A stretch of 64,000 bases of DNA from Saccharopolyspora spinosa NRRL 18395 (GCF_000194155.1 NZ_GL877881.1:41110-105109); one strand, 5' to 3'; counted from the first letter of the stretch, positions 9,338-20,307 are shown. The notes: generated by a model not told the origin, from the sequence alone. Made by a program: numbers and translations.

Positions 9338-9548
9338 GGGACACTCCTGGAACACCTCGCGCGGGCCCCGAATGCCTTCGCCGACTCGCGCCCCGGACCA
9401 TCGGGTTCCAGTACAACCGCTGCACGGTATGACCGCATCGCGAACAGCGCGAGCAGCTGTGGGCCGGGGAAGAGCGTCCGAACATGCCTGCGACGGGGTC
9501 GTCGGCGACCTACGCTTGCGGCGTGACCGAACGGGCGGAGGGTCGGCG

Positions 9549-10547
9549 ATGAGCGAAGGCGTCACGTTGGACGTCGGGGGCACCGAGGTTTCGGTGTCGC
9601 ACCCCGACAAGGTCTTCTTCAGCCAGCGCGGCGAGACGAAGCTCGACCTAGTCCGCTACTACCAAGCCGTCGCCGGTCCGCTGCTGGGCACCTTGCAGGG
9701 GCGGCCGCTGCTGCTGGAGCGGTATCCGGACGGTGCCGGCGGCAAATCGTTCTTCCAGAAGCGGGTGCCGAAGTCCGCCCCGCCGTGGTTGCAGACCACC
9801 GTCGTCGCCACCCCGAACGGCACCGCCAGCGACGCGCTCGTCGCCGCCGACCTGGCGCACATCATCTGGGCCGTGAACCTCGGGTGCCTGGGGTTCCACG
9901 TCTGGCCGTACCACGCCGACACTCCGGAGATCGCCGACGAGCTGCGCATCGACCTCGACCCCTCCCCCGGCGTCCGGTACCCGCAGGTGGTGGAGGCCGC
10001 CGCGGCCACTCGGGAACTGCTCGCCGAGCAGGGCATCGAGGCGCACGTGAAGACGTCCGGATCCCGGGGCCTGCACATCTACGTTTCGCTGCAACCGCGT
10101 TGGAACAGCTACGAGGTGCGGGCCGCGGCGGTGGCGCTGGCCCGCGAGCTGGAGCGCCGCCACCCCGACCTCATCACCGCGCAGTGGTGGAAGGAGGAGC
10201 GGGGCTCCCGGGTGTTCGTCGACTTCAACCAGAACGCCCCGCACAAGACGGTTTTCGGCGCGTGGTGCGTCCGGCCCCGGGTGGGGGCGCAGGTGTCGAC
10301 CCCGATCGGCTGGGACGAACTCGCCTCGACCGAGCCCAACGAGCTCACCATCGCGACGGTGCCGGGCCGGGTCGCGGAGCGCGGCGACCCGTGGGCCGAC
10401 CGGCAGCCGCAGTCGATCGAGCCGCTGCTGGAGCAGTCGCAGCGGGACATGGCCAGCGGACTGCAGGACGCGCCGTGGCCGCCGGTGTACCCGAAGCAGC
10501 CCAACGAGCCGCCCCGCGTCGCCCCGAGCCGCGCCAAGAAGTCCTGA
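9549..10547 (+). CDS. LigD-type NHEJ polymerase domain protein (stand-alone)
   Basis: A 332-residue archaeo-eukaryotic primase-like polymerase, the PolDom of bacterial non-homologous end joining. Such proteins fill gaps with ribonucleotides at Ku-bound breaks. Catalytic motifs are visible: RIDLDPSPG with two aspartates (about residues 133-141), KTSGSRGLHIY (about 168-178) and FVDFNQN (Asp225). There is no ligase or nuclease domain, so it is the split single-domain type found in many actinobacteria. The ATG at 9549 follows GGAGGGTCGGCG. No Ku gene is in the window. The C-terminus is short and basic (SRAKKS). Confidence 0.93.
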   Translation: MSEGVTLDVGGTEVSVSHPDKVFFSQRGETKLDLVRYYQAVAGPLLGTLQGRPLLLERYPDGAGGKSFFQKRVPKSAPPWLQTTVVATPNGTASDALVAADLAHIIWAVNLGCLGFHVWPYHADTPEIADELRIDLDPSPGVRYPQVVEAAAATRELLAEQGIEAHVKTSGSRGLHIYVSLQPRWNSYEVRAAAVALARELERRHPDLITAQWWKEERGSRVFVDFNQNAPHKTVFGAWCVRPRVGAQVSTPIGWDELASTEPNELTIATVPGRVAERGDPWADRQPQSIEPLLEQSQRDMASGLQDAPWPPVYPKQPNEPPRVAPSRAKKS

Positions 10548-10553
10548 CCGGCG

Positions 10554-10680
10554 TCACGTCACCAGCTTCGCGAGCTCGACCCGGGAGCGGACGCCCAGCT
10601 TGGCGAAGACGTTGCGCAGGTGGTATTCGACCGTGCGGTGGCTGCTGTAGAACTGTTCGGCGATCTCCCGGTTCCCACCT
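10554..10680 (-). pseudogene. LuxR-family regulator, C-terminal HTH remnant
   Basis: Only the last 40 or so residues are recognisable: NREIAEQFYSSHRTVEYHLR followed by NVFAKLGVRSRVELAKL, the second half of a LuxR-type helix-turn-helix. The preceding helix (TPQE...A) and any receiver or ATPase domain are absent; upstream reads into unrelated sequence. The relic ends 7 bases from the LigD-polymerase stop on the other strand. Confidence 0.7.
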
Positions 10681-11020
10681 ACGGGTTCAGCGCCGCCGGT
10701 CCGATGTGCGCGACGAACATGCCCAGGAGGGCACGGGCCAGATCGACACCGTGCAAGCGTTTCTGCCGGGTGGGGCACGGCTGCGTCGCGTGCGCCGGAC
10801 ATCTCGAAAGCACCGGGCGGGCGCTGCTGTTGGATTTTCGTGCGCGTGGACCATGCGACAAAGCTATGGCGCGCTCCACTGCGCGGGCGTCGCCCGCGAG
10901 TTCGATCCTGTGATCAGTCCCGGATCGCAAGAACTCCGCAGTCGGCGGGGCGGTGTCATACCCAGGTAGTACGACCGCAGGCTAATTCGGTCCGCGCGCG
11001 TTTCCCATAGTCTTCCAGGT
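10681..11020. other. 340-base gap with degraded coding sequence
   Basis: No intact gene is visible. A minus-strand stretch at about 10682-10750 reads like the tail of a helical regulator (ARALLGMFVAHI), joined directly to the LuxR remnant. It suggests a composite of two broken genes; I cannot name the second. Confidence 0.3.
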
Positions 11021-11395
11021 GTGGCAATGCGAAACCTGATCGCGAACCTGCCGGGCAGGTTCGACCCGGAGGAGCCGCAGTACTTCCTCGGCACCCGACC
11101 GGCCCGGCTGGCGCGCGTGCCGAGGTGGATGATCCTGGCCGCCATCAGCGGAATCGTCTTCCTGATCTCGGCGTATGACATCCTGCAGAACCAGCCCGGC
11201 TGGAACGTCGACGTGATCCTGCCGATGGCGGTGGCGCTCGCGGGTTCGCTTGCCCTGCTGGCGATGCGGCGGTTCCCGGCCACCGTCACCGTGGTCACGG
11301 TGGCCGCGCACCTCGCGAATACGTATTTCTGGGGCACCCCGTTCGCTCTGTACGCACTAGGGCCTGTTTCAGAAGTTGATCTGGAGTCGTGTTGA
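11021..11395 (+). pseudogene. Sensor histidine kinase, N-terminal fragment
   Basis: A 124-residue frame beginning MRNLIANLPGRFDPEEPQY, with membrane segments at about residues 35-55, 65-85 and 88-108. This is the sensor part of a small NarL-type histidine kinase. It reads through ALYALGPVSEVDLES and stops at 11393. The kinase core continues in another frame from 11389. The junction contains GGGCCTGTTTCAGAAGTT (11360-11377), which looks foreign to the gene and may be an insertion or excision scar. Confidence 0.6.
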
Positions 11396-12210
11396 GTCCC
11401 GGCCTGCTGCTCAACGGCTTCGCGTTCGTAACCCGCGGTTCCTTATTCTCCCTCGCTATCTACGTGCTCTTCACCCTGTTCCCCGTGGTCGTAGGGCTTT
11501 ACATGGCCGGTCGCCGGGCGCGACTGGCCCACTGGGTCGAGCGCGCCGAACGAGCCGAGCGGGAGCAGGCCCTAATCGCCGACCGGACCCGCGCCGAGGA
11601 GCGCGCCCGCATCGCGCGCGAGATGCACGACTCCATTGCGCACCAAGTGAGTCTGGTCGTGGTGCACGCTGGCGCGCTGGAGCTGCTCGCGAACAAGGAT
11701 CCCGAGAAGGCGGCCCAAGCCGCCGCGACCATCCAGGACGTCGGTCGCGGGGCGCTGAACGAACTGCGGCAGATGATCGGCGTGCTCCGCTCAGACCCCA
11801 CCGACCAGGCACCGGAGCCGCCCCAGCCGACCTTGCAGGACGTCGAGGCGCTGGTTTCCGCCTCCCGCGATGCGGGGCTGGCCGCCGAACTGCGGATCGA
11901 GGGAAAACGCCGGCAGCTGCCCGACCACATCGAACGCGCCGCGTACCGGGTCATCCAGGAGGCGCTGACCAACGTGCACAAGCACGCGGGCGGCTCCCGG
12001 GCCGCGGTCGCGCTCACCTACCAACCCGAACGCCTGGCCGTCTCGGTCCACAACAGCCGTCCCGCCGCGGACTTCCGGCGCGCCCTGCCCAGCGGCGGGC
12101 AGGGCTTGATCGGTCTCGGCGAACGCGTGCAGCTGGCCGGCGGGGACCTCGATTCGGGACCGCTGCCCGACGGCGGTTTCCGCGTGACCGCAACGCTTCC
12201 CGCCGTCTGA
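11389..12210 (+). CDS. Sensor histidine kinase core (frame-separated from its N-terminus)
   Basis: 273 residues from a GTG. A membrane segment (about 15-38), a helical linker, the HisKA_3 dimerisation motif IAREMHDSIAHQVSLVVVHA with the phospho-acceptor His at about residue 82, and a HATPase_c domain with YRVIQEALTNVHKHA (N box) and GQGLIGLGERV (G box). These are the catalytic parts of a NarL/DesK-type kinase that phosphorylates a LuxR-type regulator. The protein lacks the first two or three membrane helices, now in a separate frame at 11021-11395. It could be translated alone, but sensing is probably lost. The only LuxR sequence nearby is the remnant at 10554. Confidence 0.75.
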   Translation: MLSPGLLLNGFAFVTRGSLFSLAIYVLFTLFPVVVGLYMAGRRARLAHWVERAERAEREQALIADRTRAEERARIAREMHDSIAHQVSLVVVHAGALELLANKDPEKAAQAAATIQDVGRGALNELRQMIGVLRSDPTDQAPEPPQPTLQDVEALVSASRDAGLAAELRIEGKRRQLPDHIERAAYRVIQEALTNVHKHAGGSRAAVALTYQPERLAVSVHNSRPAADFRRALPSGGQGLIGLGERVQLAGGDLDSGPLPDGGFRVTATLPAV

Positions 12211-12261
12211 GGCCGGAAGAATCCACAGTGGCCGCGGCCGGGTAGCAGCGATGCTTCGCGG

Positions 12262-13179
12262 TCAGCCCAGCGCTTCGGCGACGATACGTGCGGTTTCGGC
12301 GTGCAAACCGTTGTTCACCTCGTCGTCCTTCCTCGGCCGGGTGGTCAGGACCGCGATGACGATCGGGTGGCCCTTGTCCGTCCAGGTCACCGCTACATCG
12401 TTGGCCGAGGCGTAGTCGCCGGTGCCGGTCTTGTCGCCGGTGCGCCAGGTTGGTGGCAAACCCGCGCGGATCCGCTTGCCGCCGGTGGTGTTGGTGAAGA
12501 GCCACCCAGTCAGCCGGTCGCGCTCGGGCCCGCCGAGGGCATCGCCCACCACCAGCGCGCGGTGGCCTGCGGCGATTCCGCCCGGGGTGGTGGTGTCGCG
12601 CTCATCGCCGGGGATCGCCGTGTTGAGGTCTGGTTCCCAGCGGTCCAGGCGGGTGCTGCCGTCGCCGATCGAGCGCGCGAACGGGGCGATCGCCGCCGGG
12701 CCGCCGAGCTCCGCGAGCAGTAGGTTGGCCGCCGTGTTGTCGCTGCGGTTGATCGCCGCGGCGCACAGCTCGTGAACCAGCATGCCGGTGCCCGCACTGG
12801 GCTTGGTGATCGGCGAGCCAGCCACCAGATCTGCCTCGGTGTAGTGGATCAACTTGTCGAAGTAGCCGCTGTCCAGCCCGTGCTCGCGCAGCAGGGCGGC
12901 GGCCGCGTAGGTCTTGAACGTCGAGCACATCGCGAACCGCTCGTCGGCGCGGTGGTCCAGGACGTGTCCGGTGTGGACGTTGACCGCGAACAGCCCCAGC
13001 CGGGCGTCGTAGCGGCGCTCCAGGTCGGCGAACACCGGGGCGTACTTGCCGTTCGGGGCGGGCCCCGCGCCGCTGGGTGCTGCCGCCACACCGCTCGAAC
13101 CGCACGCGACCACCACCGGGGCGGCCAGGAACGCGCCCAGGGTCGCTCGACGACCGACGCGGTTTTCGTTGTGCCGCAA
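12262..13179 (-). CDS. Class A beta-lactamase, Tat-type lipoprotein
   Basis: A serine beta-lactamase of about 305 residues hydrolysing beta-lactam antibiotics outside the membrane. All active-site motifs are present: STFK (Ser86-Lys89), SDN (146-148), the omega loop WEPDLN with Glu182, and KTGTG (250-254). The N-terminus carries NRVGRRATLG, a twin-arginine-like motif, then a hydrophobic stretch ending VVACGSS, a lipobox with Cys26. This suggests Tat export and lipid anchoring, as for mycobacterial BlaC. No ATG fits; a TTG at 13179 preceded by AAAGGAAG gives the best start. No regulator adjoins it. Confidence 0.9.
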   Translation of the reverse strand: MRHNENRVGRRATLGAFLAAPVVVACGSSGVAAAPSGAGPAPNGKYAPVFADLERRYDARLGLFAVNVHTGHVLDHRADERFAMCSTFKTYAAAALLREHGLDSGYFDKLIHYTEADLVAGSPITKPSAGTGMLVHELCAAAINRSDNTAANLLLAELGGPAAIAPFARSIGDGSTRLDRWEPDLNTAIPGDERDTTTPGGIAAGHRALVVGDALGGPERDRLTGWLFTNTTGGKRIRAGLPPTWRTGDKTGTGDYASANDVAVTWTDKGHPIVIAVLTTRPRKDDEVNNGLHAETARIVAEALG

Positions 13180-13319
13180 GGAAGTCTTCCTTTCGGGTTG
13201 GCCTGCCGGACGAGCTGGCCTGCCGCCCAAAGAAGCAGCCCCGGGACGATAGCGCCAATCCGCGCCAGCCTCTCGCACGATAGCGGATCGATATGGATCC
13301 AGGTTCCGCGCGCCGCACC

Positions 13320-13600
13320 ACGCGCCGAATCCGCGAAAAAACTCGATCACAACCGGCCGGAACGCAGGTCCGAGTGCCGAGTCAGCTCGGGCCGCGAGCG
13401 TGCACACCGCCACGGCGACCGGCGTTTCGCTGTCGAACTCCACCACGGTCGTTGCGCACGTCCCAGGTCCGCGAGGGTCGCGGCGAGGGCTTCGAGCCCC
13501 ACCTCGCCGAGGGATCAGGTCCGCGGCGGCGCTGTCGGAGACGCTGATCATCGAAGCCGCCGGCCCGCGCCAGGACACCGTGACGGGGTCCTACAAGACG
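13320..13600 (-). pseudogene. Serine hydrolase (beta-lactamase-like) remnant
   Basis: Within the 540-base gap upstream of the beta-lactamase, minus-strand frames read SMISVSDSAAADLI and then, after a shift, GEVGLEALAATLADLG. Together they resemble the 'ISVSDNAAAD...VGLEAVNATLAELG' stretch of beta-lactamase-superfamily serine hydrolases, with SDS in place of SDN. No complete frame remains. I take it as a decayed hydrolase fragment; the match is from memory and short. Confidence 0.35.
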
Positions 13601-13721
13601 GTGCGAGCACCAGCCTCCGTTGGGCGGGCCGAACGGTCCGTTCGCTTCACAGCTCCTTCCGAGGCCGCCTCTACCGCACCCGAGAAGCTATCGCCTCGAT
13701 CATCCACTGTAGATGGACAGG

Positions 13722-15350
<1,629 letters not shown>

Positions 15351-15559
15351 CACGCACTCCTCTCCGACCCGCCGCCGGGCGAGTCCTGTGAGGCCGACAC
15401 CTTCAGTATGGGAAGCCCCCACGAACGCGTCCACCTGGGCAAAGTGCGCCCGGTACGTGAGGGATATACCCGCGTTGCGCGGTGCGGCGAGGCCGCCGTC
15501 CCCACCGGGTCAGCGGGGGCGGCAGGCCGTGGCCCGGAGCGCCGCCCGGCGAGCAGTGG

Positions 15560-16227
15560 AAGCAGGTCGACGCGCGCCTGGTGGGGCGGCTGGGCCGGTG
15601 GGGTCGCGGTATCGGATGCCGTCGTGGAGGCATCGCTGCCCGACTCCCCCGATGCGGTCTCGGTGCCTGCCGGGCTGCTGGTCGGGCTTCCGACACCGAC
15701 CATGCCGCAACGCAGGCCGTGCCGGTGGCCCCGCAGCATCCCCGCATCTCGCTGGCAGTGACGCCGACCCCGCGCAGGTCGCGGCTCTGCTCGGCAGCTT
15801 CCCGCCGAGCTGCGAGCTGGTGCCGATCGGGCCCGCGACGGCGGACGGCCGAGTGGCTACGGAAGGTGCCGTCACCGCCGGGCACGACGTGCTCACCACC
15901 ACCGGGCCGCCTGCCGCACCGTCCGAAACGGGCACCAACGTCGTGGTGACCGACGAGGAGGGTCACCCTGCGTGGCGGGCGTTCGCTGCGGTGCTCCGGC
16001 ACGCGCCGACCGGTCAGACGCACGTGGTGCGGGCCGGTCCGCCGCCCGAACGTTGGACCCATTGCGGACCGTTGCAGTACCGGTGGCGCGCCGACAACGT
16101 TGTCACCCGGGTCGTGCCCGCCAGGTTGGTGCCGATCACGGCATCGCAGATGGCGCAGCACGAGATCGTCGACCGGCTCCCCGAGCTTCCCCGTTTCGAG
16201 GAGACCTGCCGAATCACGGCACAGTAG
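15560..16227 (+). pseudogene. Unrecognised gene, frameshifted; C-terminal part readable
   Basis: The last frame reads from about 15762 (DADPAQVAALLGSFPPSCEL) to a stop at 16227, with good codon bias and a proline/threonine-rich character. Upstream coding-like sequence continues in two other frames (SDAVVEASLPDSPDAVSVPA near 15610-15670, then QAVPVAPQHPRISLAV near 15715-15760). I infer one gene with two frameshifts. I do not recognise the family. Possible motifs such as GPPPERWTHCGPLQYRWR do not identify it. Confidence 0.4.
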
Positions 16228-16270
16228 AGCGCGGGCCGTGGGGCAACCTTATTGCCGAGGGTGGCGTGGG

Positions 16271-16714
16271 ATGGGCATGCCGCATTCCGTGCCTGATCCC
16301 GGAGGAAGTGCCAACAAGGACCTGCCGATCCGGGCACGTAGCGCTCCGCAGGCCCAGCGTGCGTTGCGGCAGCAGCGGCGCGACTACTCCGACCACGGGC
16401 GCAGATGGCGACTCGCGAGAAGAGTCGGTGAGCTTTTCGGCGAGTTCCTCGCCGAGGCGCTCTTGGCGTCGGTGGCGCTGGCCTTGTTCGCCGGCGTGCT
16501 GGCAGCAGCTGCCTGGGGCTGGCAGCACAGTCCTGCCGCAACGGTCGTCCTGGTGGCGGGAATCGTTCTCTTCCTGGCCTTCGGCGTGCACCAACTCGCT
16601 ACCCGGCGGGCCGGGCAGCGGAAACGAGGACGTCTTGCCGCGGCGGCGGTCGGCACCGTCGTCTTCGTTCTCGTCTGGGCGATGTATCTCGTGATCTACC
16701 TGCCCTCGCCCTGA
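16271..16714 (+). CDS. Small two-helix membrane protein, hypothetical
   Basis: About 147 residues from the ATG at 16271 (an internal ATG at 16277 is equally possible). The polar basic N-terminus (QAQRALRQQRRDYSDHGRRW) is followed by hydrophobic segments at about residues 60-85, 90-108 and 120-142, ending in VIYLPSP. It has typical codon use. I do not recognise a family. Confidence 0.6.
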   Translation: MGMPHSVPDPGGSANKDLPIRARSAPQAQRALRQQRRDYSDHGRRWRLARRVGELFGEFLAEALLASVALALFAGVLAAAAWGWQHSPAATVVLVAGIVLFLAFGVHQLATRRAGQRKRGRLAAAAVGTVVFVLVWAMYLVIYLPSP

Positions 16715-17033
16715 TCGGGAGGTGCCCGGTCGCCCGGTGCCGATCACATCTCGCTCAGGGGGCGAGGGATTCCAGGTTAGGGACCAGGTCCGCCGGAACC
16801 GGCATCGCCGCCATTTCCTCGCGGACTTCCCTTGCCACAGCCTGCACGTCGGAGGACACCGGTTTCAGGGACGTTCCGGTGCTGTGGGCCACCGGCGGAT
16901 TCCGGGGATTCCTGGCCGTATGTCACATCGGCGTAGAACTTGTTTTCCCGCCGGGCCCGCCAGCCGACCCGCCGGGAATCCAGCTGGAACTTCGTGATGG
17001 TCGACCATTCCGAACCATCCGGTCTATGGTTAG
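16715..17033 (-). other. Gap with minus-strand gene-tail remnant
   Basis: On the minus strand at 16755-16860 a coding-like tail reads VSSDVQAVAREVREEMAAMP and ends in NLESLAP before a stop. The sequence before it is not an open gene. I see it as a 3' remnant of an unidentified gene. The right end of the gap carries the fadE26 promoter and KstR operator. Confidence 0.3.
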
Positions 17034-17047
17034 TGAAACGTGTTCCA
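17034..17047. promoter_or_regulatory. KstR operator upstream of fadE26
   Basis: TGAAACGTGTTCCA fits the KstR consensus TnnAACnnGTTnnA at all eight fixed positions and lies 30 bases before the fadE26 start. KstR is encoded at 43226. Binding is inferred from consensus only. Confidence 0.8.
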
Positions 17048-17077
17048 CACGCTCCCCCGCCGATGCAGGAGGGATGC

Positions 17078-18256
17078 ATGCGCATCGCCTACACGCCCCA
17101 GCAGGAGCAGCTGCGCAAGGAGCTGCGCCGCTACTTCGGCAAGCTCATGACGCCGGAGCTCCGCGAGGAACTGACCGCGCACGGCGACTACGGCGACGGA
17201 GTGGCCTACCAGCGGTTGGTCCGGCAGATGGGCGCGGACGGCTGGCTGGCGCTGGGCTGGCCGTCGGAGTACGGCGGGCAGAACCGGAGCATGCTGGACC
17301 AGCTGATCTTCACCGACGAAGCGGCGATCGCAGGCGCCCCGGTACCGTTCCTGACGCTCAACAGCATCGCGCCGACCATCATGCGCTTCGGCACCCCAGA
17401 GCAGAAGTCGTTCTACCTGCCTAAGATCGCCTCCGGCGAGATCCACTTCTCGATCGGCTACTCCGAGCCGGAGGCGGGCACCGACCTCGCCTCGCTGCGC
17501 ACCACCGCCGACCGCGACGGCGACGGATACGTGATCAACGGCCAGAAGATGTGGACCAGCCTCATCTCGTACGCGGACTACGTGTGGTTGGCCTGCCGCA
17601 CCGACCGGGACGCGAAGAAGCACCGCGGCCTGAGCATCCTGATCGTGCCCACCGCCGCGCCCGGCTTCTCCTGGACCCCGGTGCACACGGTCGCCGGGCC
17701 ATCCACCAGCGCCACCTACTACCAGGACCTGCGCGTGCCGACGTCGGCACTGGTGGGTGCCGAGAACGAGGGCTGGCCGCTGATCACCAACCAGCTCAAC
17801 CACGAGCGCGTCGCGCTCACCTCGTCGGCTCCGCTGCGGCTGGCATTGGACGAGGTCCTGGAGTGGGCGCGCGAAACGCGGCTCGCCGATGGGCGGCGGG
17901 TGCTGGAGCAGGAGTGGGTGCGGCGCCACCTGGCCCGCGTGCACGCCGGGGTGGAGTTCCTCAAGCTGGTCAACTGGAAGATCGCCGCCACCGTCGAGGA
18001 GCAGCCTGCGCCGGCCAGCGCGTCCGCGACCAAGGTGTACGGCACGGAGTTCGCCATCGAGGCCTACCGGCTGCTGATGGAGGTGCTCGGGAGCGCCGCC
18101 TACGTGCGGAGCGGCTCGCGGGGCGCTGCGCTGCGCGGCCGGATCGAACGCATGCACCGCTCCTCGCTGATCCTGACCTTCGGCGGCGGAGCCAACGAGG
18201 TGCAACGGGACATCGTCGCCGCGGTCGGCCTCGGCCTCCCCCCGGCCAAGCGCTGA
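17078..18256 (+). CDS. fadE26: Acyl-CoA dehydrogenase, FadE26/ChsE4-like
   Basis: A 392-residue FAD-dependent acyl-CoA dehydrogenase. N-terminal helical domain, central beta domain (FSIGYSEPEAGTDLASLRTT) and C-terminal helical domain ending RMHRSSLILTFGGGANEVQR. In actinobacterial cholesterol catabolism, FadE26 and FadE27 form an alpha2beta2 enzyme that desaturates the steroid side-chain CoA ester in an early beta-oxidation round. Here the partner gene follows 60 bases later and a fadD17 relic follows that, the same order as Rv3504-Rv3506. ATG at 17078 follows AGGAGGG. A perfect KstR box precedes it. Confidence 0.9.
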   Translation: MRIAYTPQQEQLRKELRRYFGKLMTPELREELTAHGDYGDGVAYQRLVRQMGADGWLALGWPSEYGGQNRSMLDQLIFTDEAAIAGAPVPFLTLNSIAPTIMRFGTPEQKSFYLPKIASGEIHFSIGYSEPEAGTDLASLRTTADRDGDGYVINGQKMWTSLISYADYVWLACRTDRDAKKHRGLSILIVPTAAPGFSWTPVHTVAGPSTSATYYQDLRVPTSALVGAENEGWPLITNQLNHERVALTSSAPLRLALDEVLEWARETRLADGRRVLEQEWVRRHLARVHAGVEFLKLVNWKIAATVEEQPAPASASATKVYGTEFAIEAYRLLMEVLGSAAYVRSGSRGAALRGRIERMHRSSLILTFGGGANEVQRDIVAAVGLGLPPAKR

Positions 18257-18316
18257 CCCCCGCTGCAACTCCCGAGAGCGCTCAGGGGTCGGCGACAGGA
18301 CTTCAACGGAGGATTC

Positions 18317-19414
18317 ATGGACTTCTCATGCACCGAGGCCCAGGGCGATCTGGCCGGGCTGACCAGGGAGATCCTCGACGATCACGTGACCGCCCAGCGG
18401 CTGCGCGAAGTCGAAGAAGAGCCGGACCGCTTCGACCGTGCACTGTGGAAACAGCTCGCGCGCGCCGGGGTGCTGTCGGCCGCGCTGCCGAGCACCGCCG
18501 GAGGCGGCGGTTTCGGACTGCTGGAGCAGTGCTCCGTGCTGATCGAGCTGGGGCGCGCGGTCGCCCCCGTGCCCTACCTCGCCTCGATCACCACGGCCGC
18601 GGCGGCGCTGGCGCAGTTCGGCACCCCGGGCCAGCAGCAGCGCTGGGCCGTCCCGGCGGCGAAGGGCGAACTGGTGCTCACCGCCGCGCTGGCCGAGGAG
18701 AACAACCCCGACCCGGACCGCCCCGCGTGCCGCGCCGAACGCGTGGCCGACGGCTGGGTGCTCACCGGCACCAAGACCACTGTCCCGGCCGGCACCGTCG
18801 CCGACCTCGTGCTGGTTCCGGCGTCCACATCGGACGGATCGAGGGTGTTCCTCGTCGAGCCCGAGCAGTTGTCGATCGAGCGGCAACGCATCGTCGACGC
18901 CGACAGCGAAGCGTGGCTGACGCTGGACGGCGTGCGGGTCGGCGACGACCGGGCGCTCGGCGACGATTCGGCGGTGCTAGACTGGCTGCTCACGCGAGCG
19001 ACCGTCGGCGCGTGCGCCCACCAGGTGGGCGTCGTCGAGCGGGCGTTGGAGCTGACCAGCGAATACGCCCGCGAGCGTGTCCAGTTCGGGCGGCCGATCG
19101 GCAGCTTCCAGGCCGTCGCGCAGCGGCTGGCGGACGCGTTCATCGACGTCGAGGCCGCGCGGCTGACGCTGTGGCAGGCGGCGTGGCGAGCCGATGAGGG
19201 GCTGCCGTGCGCGGCCGAGGTCGCCACCGCGAAGTTCTGGGCCGCCGAATCCGGGCACCGCGTGGCGCACACCGCCGTCCACGTCCACGGCGGCGTCGGC
19301 ATCGATCTCGACCACCGGCTGCACCGCTACTTCGTCGCGGCGAAGCGGAACGAATTCTCCCTCGGCGGTGCGGCTGCGCAGTTGGGGCGGCTCGGCGACG
19401 TGCTGGCGGGCTGA
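18317..19414 (+). CDS. fadE27: Acyl-CoA dehydrogenase, FadE27/ChsE5-like
   Basis: A 365-residue acyl-CoA dehydrogenase paralogue, shorter and more divergent than its neighbour, as expected for the second subunit of the heterotetrameric steroid acyl-CoA dehydrogenases. It carries the C-terminal VQFGRPIGSFQAVAQRLAD and HVHGGVGIDLDHRLHRYF family segments. The middle beta domain is poor in the usual FAD-contact motif, consistent with a paired-subunit enzyme sharing one FAD per dimer. The ATG at 18317 follows GGAGG. It is co-transcribed with fadE26. Confidence 0.88.
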   Translation: MDFSCTEAQGDLAGLTREILDDHVTAQRLREVEEEPDRFDRALWKQLARAGVLSAALPSTAGGGGFGLLEQCSVLIELGRAVAPVPYLASITTAAAALAQFGTPGQQQRWAVPAAKGELVLTAALAEENNPDPDRPACRAERVADGWVLTGTKTTVPAGTVADLVLVPASTSDGSRVFLVEPEQLSIERQRIVDADSEAWLTLDGVRVGDDRALGDDSAVLDWLLTRATVGACAHQVGVVERALELTSEYARERVQFGRPIGSFQAVAQRLADAFIDVEAARLTLWQAAWRADEGLPCAAEVATAKFWAAESGHRVAHTAVHVHGGVGIDLDHRLHRYFVAAKRNEFSLGGAAAQLGRLGDVLAG

Positions 19415-19428
19415 CCGATGACGCTACG

Positions 19429-20090
19429 GTGACCGAGCTCCTGCTGGCCCGTGCCGACGACGACAGCTAAGGGCTGCGGTTCGAGGACCGCTCCTGGTCG
19501 TGGGCCGCGCAGGTGCGCGATTGCGGCGTGTACGCCTCGCTGCTGAAGTCTCTGTGCCGCCCGGACTCCTTCCACATCGGCGTCCCGCTCGGCAACGTGC
19601 CGGAGTTCGCGTTCCTGCTCGGCGGCGCGGCGCTGCCGCCGACGCGGAGCGGATCCGCGACGGCATGTACTGGAGCGGCGACCTCGCATACCTTGCCGCG
19701 AACGGCTTCTGCCACTTCGCGGGCCGCTCGGCGGACCGGCTGCGGGTGGACGGCGAGAACTTCGGCACCGCGCCGATCGAACGAATCCTGTTGACCCACA
19801 ACGAAATCACTGAAGCCACCGGGTACGGCACCCCGACCCGAAGGTCGGCGACCAGGTGGTGGCCACGCTGGTCGCGACGCCGGCGTTCGACGCCCGCGAC
19901 CCCCGGCGACTTCCTCGCCGCACAATCGGATCTGGGTCCGAAGCACTGGCCCCGCTACGTCCGCCTGACCGCGGAACTGCCCCGAACGGCGACAAACAAG
20001 ATCGTCAAACGCCAGCTGGCCACGGAAGGCTGCGAAACGCCGGACCCGATCCGGCACCGCCCGGGCACCCACTACTCACCGGTGTCCAAT
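19429..20090 (+). pseudogene. fadD17: Acyl-CoA synthetase FadD17-like, degraded
   Basis: Starts at GTG 19429 as VTELLLARADDDS, then an in-frame TAA at 19468-19470. Reading continues as LRFEDRSWSWAAQVRDCGVY to about 19630, then jumps to the C-terminal part of an AMP-forming ligase (DGMYWSGDLAYLAANGFCHF, later RTATNKIVKRQL with the catalytic-lysine region) after further frameshifts. The AMP-binding core, including the TxG motif region, is missing: roughly 220 residues survive of about 500. Position right after fadE26-fadE27 supports fadD17 identity. Confidence 0.8.
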
Positions 20091-20250
20091 CAGGCCAGGT
20101 ACCCGCCGTCGACGTCCACGACGGCACCGGCAATGAAGGATGCCCCGGCCCGGCCAGGAACGCGATTCCCGCCACGACCTCCTCCAGCTTGCCGAAACGA
20201 CCCATCGCGTTGGCCGCGCGCTGAACCTCCGCGAACGGGCCGTCCGAATT
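20090..20250 (-). pseudogene. Short-chain dehydrogenase C-terminal remnant
   Basis: Minus-strand sequence reads AANAMGRFGKLEEVVAGIAF, then after a one-base shift ASFIAGAVVDVDGGYLA and a stop. These are the standard last 45 residues of SDR-family oxidoreductases (GR...EEVA...FL...G..I.VDGG). Nothing of the Rossmann or catalytic part is present. Confidence 0.7.
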
Positions 20251-20307
20251 CGGATGATGTGAACTAGAACTACCACGGTTTCGAATCATCGCCGCTAGAC
20301 TCGGGAC

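Noticed and set aside
6629..9526. Very long plus-strand open frame (965 codons)
   Set aside because: It overlaps PrsW in another frame and lies antisense to the alkyl sulfatase; its Arg/Ala/Gly-rich composition is the mark of a GC-rich shadow frame.
20260..20290. TAGAACTACCACGG as a KstR operator near the marR gene
   Set aside because: Only the first half-site fits; the second half lacks GTT at the required spacing.
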